A DNA stretch of 64,000 nucleotides from the NCBI GenBank assembly GCA_963816155.1, contig CAWFJE010000008.1:1-64000 (forward strand), given 5' to 3'. This DNA comes from JAXGXJ01 sp963816155. Its GTDB lineage: Bacteria; Actinomycetota; Thermoleophilia; RBG-16-64-13. Both the position numbers and the translations under genes were made by a program. This document shows positions 58,006 to 64,000 of the stretch, piece by piece. The notes below the pieces were generated by a model. It searched no databases and was not told the origin of the DNA. It saw only the letters and a list, made by a program, of their open reading frames with translations. Position 1 is the stretch's first letter; each line of letters opens with the position of its first letter.

Positions 58006-58625
58006 AGCACTCCTTTGGTGGAGGGGACGCCGACCACACGCGGATCGGTTGTGACGGCCACGCGCAGAGCCTTCGCGAAGGCCTTGAAGACCGCTTCGAT
58101 GACGTGGTGAGCGTCGCCTCCCGCCATCACCCTGGCGTGCATGGTCATGCGCGCGTTGTTGGTGACGGCCCGGAAGAACTCGGCCACCAGTCCTGTGTCG
58201 AACCCACCGATGCTCTCAGCCACGGGACCACCCTCGTAGGCAAAGAACGGCCGGCCGCTCAGATCGAGGACGACGAGAGCCAGGGCTTCGTCCATGGGCA
58301 CGAACGTGCTGCCGTAGCGGTTGATACCTTTCTTGTCTCCCACCGCCTGAGCCAGAGCCTGCCCCAGGCATATGCCCACGTCTTCCACGGTGTGATGGCC
58401 GCCGGTCTGAAGGTCGCCCGCGGCACGCACCTCGAGATCTAAGAGTCCGTGGCCGGCCACGAGTTCGAGCATGTGGTCGAAGAAGCCCAATCCCGTATCC
58501 ACGGTCGACCGACCCGAACCGTCGAGGTCGAGCTTCAGCGTGATATCGGTCTCCCGCGTCTTTCTCTCGATGCTCGCTACGCGAGGAAGAGGCTCTCTCG
58601 GGGGTGTGGAGCTTTGCGGCTGCAC
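58002..58625 (-). CDS. hisB: imidazoleglycerol-phosphate dehydratase
   Basis: This 207-residue monofunctional dehydratase (no phosphatase domain) has GLGFFDHMLELVAGHGLLDL, TGGHHTVEDVGICLGQAL and the C-terminal MTMHARVMAGGDAHHVIEAVFKAFAKAL, the Mn-binding His/Glu set. GTG 58625 is chosen because GGAGGAG lies 6 bases upstream. The 197-base space to hisD holds no gene; hisC, usually found there in actinobacteria, is missing. Confidence 0.95.
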   Translation of the reverse strand: MQPQSSTPPREPLPRVASIERKTRETDITLKLDLDGSGRSTVDTGLGFFDHMLELVAGHGLLDLEVRAAGDLQTGGHHTVEDVGICLGQALAQAVGDKKGINRYGSTFVPMDEALALVVLDLSGRPFFAYEGGPVAESIGGFDTGLVAEFFRAVTNNARMTMHARVMAGGDAHHVIEAVFKAFAKALRVAVTTDPRVVGVPSTKGVL

Positions 58626-58822
58626 GGTCTCTCCTCCGGTGATAGGACTGGGAAAGATCCCGGGCCTGGAAGCCACCCTCGACCATGCCGGTACGGCCCG
58701 GGCCGGACACGTGAGGGAGGATAGCACAGAGCGGCGCTACGCCTGTCCGTACGCGCGCACGCGCGAGCCGGTGTGATCCAGGGTCCATTACAGCGCTGAG
58801 CGCCGTCCGGCGCCCCGGACTG

Positions 58823-60115
58823 TCAGTCGGTCTCGTCGGCACGCAACTGGGCCGACATGCGGTGAAAAGCGAAGCCCTCGCTCTCGGCCAAGACGGCCAG
58901 GTGGGGGCTGAGCAGGCTCGCAGCCTCCTCCGGCATCTCCACGAATGACGACTTGCGCGTGAAGGTATCCACCGACAACGGTGACGAAAAGCGCGCCGAG
59001 CCCCCGGTAGGAAGGACGTGATTACTCCCGGCCACGTAGTCGCCGAAGGCGGTCGGAGTGCGGTGTCCGAGGAACACCGCTCCGGCGGAACGCACCCGGG
59101 GAAGGAAGGCGCGCGCATCCGCCAGATGGAGTTCGAGGTGCTCTGGGGCATAGACCTCGATGAACCGGGCTGCGAGGGCCCGGAAGTCCTCATCAGCGGC
59201 CGGATAGAAGGCCCATACACGCGCGTCCTCGCCCGGAGCGCGCAGATCCCCGCGTAGCCTCCCCAGGGCAGTCGCGACCCGCGTCACCAGCTCTTCCGAC
59301 TCGGCCAGCAGCACGGCCTGAGCACCGCTCCCATGTTCCTCTTGAGCCAGCAGGTCGGCCGCGATCCAGGACGCATGAGCCGTCGCATCGGCAACCACGA
59401 GCACCTCGCTCGGTCCGGCCAGGCTATCGATGCCCACGCTGCCGTACACCTGGCGCTTGGCCTCCATCACGTAGGCGTTGCCCGGTCCGCAGATGACGTC
59501 CACGCGCTGGACCGTGGCCGTGCCGTAGGCCATGGCGGCTACGGCTTGAGCCCCACCCACGCGGAACACCTTCTCGATGCCCATGAGCCTCGCGGCCGCG
59601 AGGACCGAGTTGTTGACACTCCCGTCGCCTTGTGGCGGAGTGCAGATGATCAGCTCGCCCACCCCGGCCACCCGCGCGGGCACAGAGTTCATGATCACTG
59701 TCGACGCGTACGACCCCAGGCCGCCTGGCACGTAGAGCCCGGCGCGCTCCACGGGCAGATGCCGGATGCCGAGCAGTTGCCCCTGCGGACCGGTGTCTTC
59801 CCAGTCGGCAGCGAGTTCGTGACTATGAAAGAAAGTGCAGTTGTCACGCGACATCTCCAACGCCGCGATCAGGCTCGGCTCCACCTGGCGGTACGCGGCC
59901 TCCAGATCTTCGAGGGGCACGGCGATAGTGGCCTCTGTGGCACCCGCGAAGTCGAAGCGGGCCGTGGCTTCCACGACGGCAGCGTCCCCCCGCGCGCGCA
60001 CGTCGGCAATGATGGCGGCTACGGTCTCCGCCACCTGCCGCCCGCTGGTCTCGGCCGGCCTGAGCGCCTCCACCGCACCGGGCAGGGAGGACTGCGACAA
60101 CTCGGCGAACCTCAC
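58823..60115 (-). CDS. hisD: histidinol dehydrogenase
   Basis: This 430-residue zinc enzyme oxidises histidinol to histidine in two NAD-dependent steps. It has LPVERAGLYVPGGLGSYAST, VDVICGPGNAYVMEAKRQV, SLAGPSEVLVVADATAHASWIAADLLAQEEHGSGAQA (the last part holds zinc ligands), YAPEHLELH and VAGSNHVLPTGGSARF. It heads the his run and follows dnaE by 40 bases. Confidence 0.96.
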   Translation of the reverse strand: MRFAELSQSSLPGAVEALRPAETSGRQVAETVAAIIADVRARGDAAVVEATARFDFAGATEATIAVPLEDLEAAYRQVEPSLIAALEMSRDNCTFFHSHELAADWEDTGPQGQLLGIRHLPVERAGLYVPGGLGSYASTVIMNSVPARVAGVGELIICTPPQGDGSVNNSVLAAARLMGIEKVFRVGGAQAVAAMAYGTATVQRVDVICGPGNAYVMEAKRQVYGSVGIDSLAGPSEVLVVADATAHASWIAADLLAQEEHGSGAQAVLLAESEELVTRVATALGRLRGDLRAPGEDARVWAFYPAADEDFRALAARFIEVYAPEHLELHLADARAFLPRVRSAGAVFLGHRTPTAFGDYVAGSNHVLPTGGSARFSSPLSVDTFTRKSSFVEMPEEAASLLSPHLAVLAESEGFAFHRMSAQLRADETD

Positions 60116-60155
60116 CGCGCCCTCCTCACGGAAGGATCCTCACGGCGCGCGTTCC

Positions 60156-63100
60156 TCACGGTCGCGCGCCCTGGCACACGCTGTCCTCGCCCAGAAGCTC
60201 CTTGAGTTCGGCAAAAAGACTGGCCTGCGGTTCCACCCGGTATCCGTCGCCGAAGCGCAGCCGCCGCGCGCCCTCGTTCCAGCGCACGTACATGTCCACC
60301 GAACACCGTCCCGGGAAACGGGACAGGATGCCCTTGAGATCGTCTATGACCGTACTCGGAAGGCGGTCACCATCCACGGTGAGCGCCAAGGGCTCCAGAC
60401 CGGTCTTGGGCGTGAAGGCTTCCATGGCCAGAGGGATGAACTTGGTCTCGGCCTCGTCCTTGTGGTCCACGCGACCCTTGATCTTCACGACCTTGTCTTC
60501 CACCAGCAGGTCTTTCTGCTCCTGGTAGATGGCGGGGAAGCAGACGATCTCCACCGATCCTTCCAGTCCCTCCACCGTGACGAACGCCATCATCTCGCCG
60601 GACTTCTTGGTGGTGATCCGCTTGACCGTAGCGATCATGCCCACGATGGTGGTGATCGAGCCGTCGGGGACCTCGCCCAGTTGGGAGATGAGATGCCCCG
60701 CCTCCTGCCGAATCTGCTGCCGCATGTCCTTGAGGGGATGGGAGCTCACATAGAGTCCCAGGGTCTCCTTCTCCAGAGCCAGGAGTTCTTCCTTGCTGAA
60801 GTCGTCCCGGGGGATCTCCACGGGCGGCGAGCCATTCGACCTACCCGCGCCCGATGCTCCGTTCGACCCGTTGGTCCCCGGAGCGGAGCCGCCGTTCTCG
60901 CCACCCGCTCCCTGCGCGGAGTCGGTCTCCAGAAGGAGGTCGAAGATAGAGCCCTGCCCTTTGTCAGTATCGGCCCGCACCTTCTTGCCGTGTGACATAG
61001 CCTGCGGAAGGACGAAGAGCATCCCCCGGCGAGAAGGCCCGATGGAATCCATGGCCCCCGACTTGAGCAGACCCTCGATGGCCCGCCCATTGACCATGCT
61101 GAGGTCCACGCGCTCACAGAAATCGAAGAGATCGTGGAAAGGACCGCCCCGGTCGCGGGCCTCCAGGATGCTGCGGATGGCGTTCTCCCCCACGTTCTTG
61201 ACCGCGTTCAGGCCGAAGCGTATGCGCCCCTCCACGCCCCGGAAATCCACCACCGACTCGTTGATGTCCGGCGGCAGCACCTCGATGCCCATCTCGTTGG
61301 CCACGTTCACGTAGAAGGGTACCTTGTCCTTGGTGTCCATGACGCTGGAGATGAGAGCAGCCATGTACTCCACGGGGTGGTTGGCCTTGAGATAGGCAGT
61401 GCGGTAGGAAATGAGGGCATAGCAGGCGGCGTGAGACTTGTTGAAGGAGTAGTCTTTCGCCTTCTCCATAAGGCCCCAGAGGTGGGTGGTGACCGCCGGC
61501 GCAGTGCCCGAGGCTTCCGCCCCCTGCCGGAACTTCGGTTCCAGCGCGTCCATCTTCTCCTTGATCTTCTTGCCGATGGCCTTGCGCAGGTCGTCGGCCA
61601 GAGAGGGTGTGAAGCCGGCGATGCGTTTCGAAATCTCCATGAGTTGCTCTTGGTAGATGGCCACTCCGTACGTGGGGCGGAGTATCGGCTCCAGGCGCTC
61701 GTCCTCGAAAGTCAGCCTACTGGGATTCCGCTTGTTGCGGGCGTACTCGGGGATGAACTGCATCGGCCCGGGCCTGTAGAGGGCCACTAGGGCGATAAGG
61801 TCGGCAAGTTCGGTGGGCTGGATCTCGCGCAAGGCGTCGCGCATGCCGCTCGACTCGAACTGGAACACCCCTTCGGAGTCTCCCTTGGCCAGCATGCGAT
61901 AGGTGGGAGCATCGTCGAGAGGCACAGTCTCGATGTCGAAGCCGGGATGGCCGCCGGCACGGATGATCTTGACCGCGCTGTCGATTACGTCGAGGTTGCG
62001 CAGACCCAGGAAGTCCATCTTGAGCAGCCCCAGCTTCTCCACGTCGTTCATGGAGACCTGGGTGACCACCTCGGCGTCCCCCTTCTGCATAAGGGGCAGG
62101 TACTCGGTGAGGGGGCCTTTGGAGATGACTACACCGGCCGCGTGGATGGAATCCTGACGGATGAGCCCCTCCAACGGACGAGCGCGGTCGATGACCTCGT
62201 GGACCACGTCCTCGTTGTCGTAGGCGATACGCAGTTCGCATTTGGGGTCTTCCAGGCACTGCTGCAGCGTGATGTTGAGGACTTCGGGCACCAACTTGGC
62301 TATGCGGTCGGCCTGGCCGTAGGGCACATCCATGACCCTGGCCGCATCGCGGATGGCCTGGCGCGCCTTGATGGTGCCGAAGGTGGCGATCTGCGCCACC
62401 CGGTCACGGCCGTACTTGTCGGCCACATAGTCGATGACCTTCTCTCGTCCGCTCACTGAGAAGTCGATGTCGATGTCGGGCATGCTGATGCGGTCGGGGT
62501 TGAGAAAGCGCTCGAAGAGCAGTTCGTGTTCGAGTGGGTCGAGGTCTGTGATGCCCAACATATAGGACACGATCGAGCCGGCGGCCGAACCGCGGCCCGG
62601 ACCCACCGGTATCCCCTGCGCCTTGGCGTAGCTCACAAAATCCCACACGATGAGGAAGTAGGGCGGGAAGCCCATCTTCTCCACCACGGCCAACTCAGTC
62701 TCCAGCCGCTCGCGCACCGCAGGAGTCGGATCGGTGCCATAGCGACGTAGCAGTCCCAGTTCGCACTGCTCGCGCAGGTAGGAAGCCTCCGTGTAGCCGT
62801 CGGGCACCGGGAAGGGTGGGATGAGCATCCTCTCCAGATCGATGTCCACGTTGCAGCGCTCCACGATCTCCATGGTGTTGGCGACGGCCTCGGGGTGGTC
62901 GGCAAAGGCCTCGAGCATCTCCTCCTCGCTCTTGAGGAAGAACTCCTGGGACGAGAAGCGCATCCGGTTCTCCTCTGAGAGGCGGGAGCCGGTCTGGATG
63001 CATAGCAGAACATCGTGCGAGACGGCGTCCTCTTCGCGCAGGTAGTGCACATCGTTGGTGGCCACCAGTTTGACGCCTGAGCGCGCGGCGACGTCGGCCA

Positions 63101-63716
63101 TGCGGGAATTGATCTCGGCCAGTTCGGCGATGCCCGTCTCCTGCATCTCCAGGTACACGTTGCCGTCGCCGAAGATGTCCACCAGCCGCTCCACCTCGGC
63201 GTCCGCGGCGGCGAACTGGCCGAACTGCAGGGCTTTGGACAGACGGCCGCTGGCGCAGCCCGAGAGGCAGATGAGTCCCTCGGCATGCTCGCGCAGGAGG
63301 GCGTAGTCCATGCGCGGCTTGTAGTAGTAGCCCTCCAGGAAGGCCGCGCTCCCCAGAGCAAGCAGATTGCGGTATCCGGCCTGGTCGCGCGCCAAGAGAG
63401 TGAGGTGCCAACGCTCCTCGTTGTTGCCTTCCTTGCGGAAGCGGTCTTCCACCAGGTAGGCCTCCAACCCGATTATGGGCTTGATGCCTGCCTTGCGGCA
63501 CTGCTGGTAGAACTGGATGATGCCCGACAGCACCCCGTGGTCGGTGATGGCGACGGCAGGCATGCGCAGTTCCAGCGCCCGCTTCACCAGTTCATCCAGC
63601 TTGCAGGCCCCGTCGAGCGCCGAGTAGTGCGTGTGCACGTGCAGGTGGCAGAAGCCGGCCGGTTCCACGGAGGGGTCTTGGACGCTGTCGGAAAGGGGTC
63701 GGGGCGAAGACTGCAA
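60156..63716 (-). CDS. dnaE: DNA polymerase III alpha subunit
   Basis: The 1186-residue replicative polymerase. It has an N-terminal PHP domain (HLHVHTHYSALDGACK, AVAITDHGVLSG), then the palm with PDIDIDFSVSGREKVIDYV holding two catalytic Asp residues, and GRGSAAGSIVSYMLGI. The PIII-specific fingers follow (FNKSHAACYALISYRTAYLKAN), then tandem HhH and a C-terminal OB fold (ITTIVGMIATVKRITTKKSGEMMAFVTVEG). A Gly/Ser/Asn-rich linker of about 30 residues at about 930-965 is unusual. DnaE1 type, as in actinobacteria; no error-prone DnaE2 features. Confidence 0.97.
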   Translation of the reverse strand: MQSSPRPLSDSVQDPSVEPAGFCHLHVHTHYSALDGACKLDELVKRALELRMPAVAITDHGVLSGIIQFYQQCRKAGIKPIIGLEAYLVEDRFRKEGNNEERWHLTLLARDQAGYRNLLALGSAAFLEGYYYKPRMDYALLREHAEGLICLSGCASGRLSKALQFGQFAAADAEVERLVDIFGDGNVYLEMQETGIAELAEINSRMADVAARSGVKLVATNDVHYLREEDAVSHDVLLCIQTGSRLSEENRMRFSSQEFFLKSEEEMLEAFADHPEAVANTMEIVERCNVDIDLERMLIPPFPVPDGYTEASYLREQCELGLLRRYGTDPTPAVRERLETELAVVEKMGFPPYFLIVWDFVSYAKAQGIPVGPGRGSAAGSIVSYMLGITDLDPLEHELLFERFLNPDRISMPDIDIDFSVSGREKVIDYVADKYGRDRVAQIATFGTIKARQAIRDAARVMDVPYGQADRIAKLVPEVLNITLQQCLEDPKCELRIAYDNEDVVHEVIDRARPLEGLIRQDSIHAAGVVISKGPLTEYLPLMQKGDAEVVTQVSMNDVEKLGLLKMDFLGLRNLDVIDSAVKIIRAGGHPGFDIETVPLDDAPTYRMLAKGDSEGVFQFESSGMRDALREIQPTELADLIALVALYRPGPMQFIPEYARNKRNPSRLTFEDERLEPILRPTYGVAIYQEQLMEISKRIAGFTPSLADDLRKAIGKKIKEKMDALEPKFRQGAEASGTAPAVTTHLWGLMEKAKDYSFNKSHAACYALISYRTAYLKANHPVEYMAALISSVMDTKDKVPFYVNVANEMGIEVLPPDINESVVDFRGVEGRIRFGLNAVKNVGENAIRSILEARDRGGPFHDLFDFCERVDLSMVNGRAIEGLLKSGAMDSIGPSRRGMLFVLPQAMSHGKKVRADTDKGQGSIFDLLLETDSAQGAGGENGGSAPGTNGSNGASGAGRSNGSPPVEIPRDDFSKEELLALEKETLGLYVSSHPLKDMRQQIRQEAGHLISQLGEVPDGSITTIVGMIATVKRITTKKSGEMMAFVTVEGLEGSVEIVCFPAIYQEQKDLLVEDKVVKIKGRVDHKDEAETKFIPLAMEAFTPKTGLEPLALTVDGDRLPSTVIDDLKGILSRFPGRCSVDMYVRWNEGARRLRFGDGYRVEPQASLFAELKELLGEDSVCQGARP

Positions 63717-63870
63717 ACCGGCTCTCCCGCTGGTCTTTGGGGTACCCCTCCGGACACTCCTCGCGCCCCCTATGGCAGGCTGCCGAGCGCGCGGAAGGAT
63801 GGGTCACTACGGCATGATTCTACCCGAAGCCGGGTGGCCCCTCAAGCACTCTGTACGCCTGTCAGAGAAC

Positions 63871-63888
63871 AAAATCCGCTGTCAGCGG
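63871..63888 (-). terminator. possible intrinsic terminator after the FAH-family gene
   Basis: On the minus strand CCGCT-GAC-AGCGG is followed by ATTTTGTT. The short stem and broken T-run make a weak but reasonable Rho-independent terminator, 7 bases after the upstream gene's stop. The stretch 63717-63894 otherwise holds only the dnaE upstream region. Confidence 0.5.
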
Positions 63889-63894
63889 GTTTCC

Positions 63895-64000
63895 TCAGCT
63901 CTCTGCGACCACGTGGTTGCGGAGGAAGCCCACCCCGTCGATCTCCACTTCGACCTCGTCGCCGGGCTGCAGAGGCCCCACTCCGGGCGGCGTGCCCAGC
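63895..64000 (-). CDS. fumarylacetoacetate hydrolase (FAH)-family protein, C-terminal end only
   Basis: Only the last 34 residues or so are in the window: LGTPPGVGPLQPGDEVEVEI, then DGVGFLRNHVV, then the stop at 63895-63897. The GTPxGVGxLxPGDxVEVEIxGxGxLRN pattern is the conserved end of the FAH family (acylpyruvases, 2-hydroxyhepta-2,4-diene-1,7-dioate isomerases). The gene continues past the window on the minus strand. Confidence 0.85.
   Translation of the reverse strand, partial: LGTPPGVGPLQPGDEVEVEIDGVGFLRNHVVAES

Noticed and set aside
58216..59220. A minus-strand frame filling the hisD-hisB gap that might be hisC
   Set aside because: The translation is Arg/Pro/Ser-rich and shows no aminotransferase motif; it is the off-frame reading of hisD and hisB.

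Overview
The window is a gene-dense, high-GC chromosomal segment. It carries about 65 protein genes, two tRNA genes and very little intergenic DNA. Gene content points to a deep-branching, probably anaerobic or microaerophilic actinobacterium. The order eno - ftsB/divIC-like gene - DUF501 - ppx is typical of Actinobacteriota, and the SOS box is of the Gram-positive CGAAC-N4-GTTCG type. A flavodiiron protein beside an iron-sulfur flavoprotein suggests anaerobic oxygen/NO defence, and the cell makes selenocysteine. The exact class cannot be fixed from the sequence.

Layout. Positions 1-956 hold the 5' part of a tRNA-Leu gene and a VapBC-type toxin-antitoxin pair. From 953 to about 30,050 nearly all genes lie on the minus strand in tightly packed, often overlapping runs: a DUF501-Ppx fusion, ftsB (frameshifted), eno, mazG, a PpiC lipoprotein, mfd, pth, L25, prs, a short glmU, tRNA-Gln, an SDR, ispE, rsmA, tatD, metG, rsmI, a ROK kinase, an asparaginase-II family gene, HD and NUDIX proteins, a threonine aldolase, and a sugar-phosphate cluster (RhaD-type aldolase/dehydrogenase, Rpe-like epimerase, LsrF-like aldolase). 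From 30,250 to 41,000 come a zinc-ribbon/discoidin protein, dinB with an SOS box, pgi, a GTDC1-like glycosyltransferase, nfo, an aminotransferase, ftsZ with an overlapping parA, and a B12-binding radical SAM gene. From 41,200 to 49,900 come a STAS protein, selD (a selenoprotein), a Fur-family regulator with a Nur-like operator driving a CbiMNQO Co/Ni importer, a PspC - zinc ribbon - Isf - FprA cluster, a methyltransferase and a membrane protein. From 50,090 to the end come gdhA, a receiver/PPDK_N fusion, an M23 peptidase, a his operon (D,B,H,A,F), dnaE and the end of a FAH-family gene.

The most unusual feature is a 159-bp palindromic element present twice (26800-26958 and 45884-46042), with about 88% identity between the copies. 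Both copies share near-identical 13-bp inverted ends and a central 11-bp stem. One copy sits in frame inside the aldolase/dehydrogenase gene and adds 53 residues exactly at the interdomain linker. The other fills the whole space between two convergent stop codons. This resembles the protein-inserted palindromic elements known from Rickettsia and could be an undescribed family in this lineage.

Other points: a TGA-encoded selenocysteine with an adjacent SECIS-like hairpin in selD; a predicted nickel (Nur-type) operator; and six single-base +1 frame changes, five of them within 400 bp of cbiM-cbiN, which are either local sequence errors or real decay.
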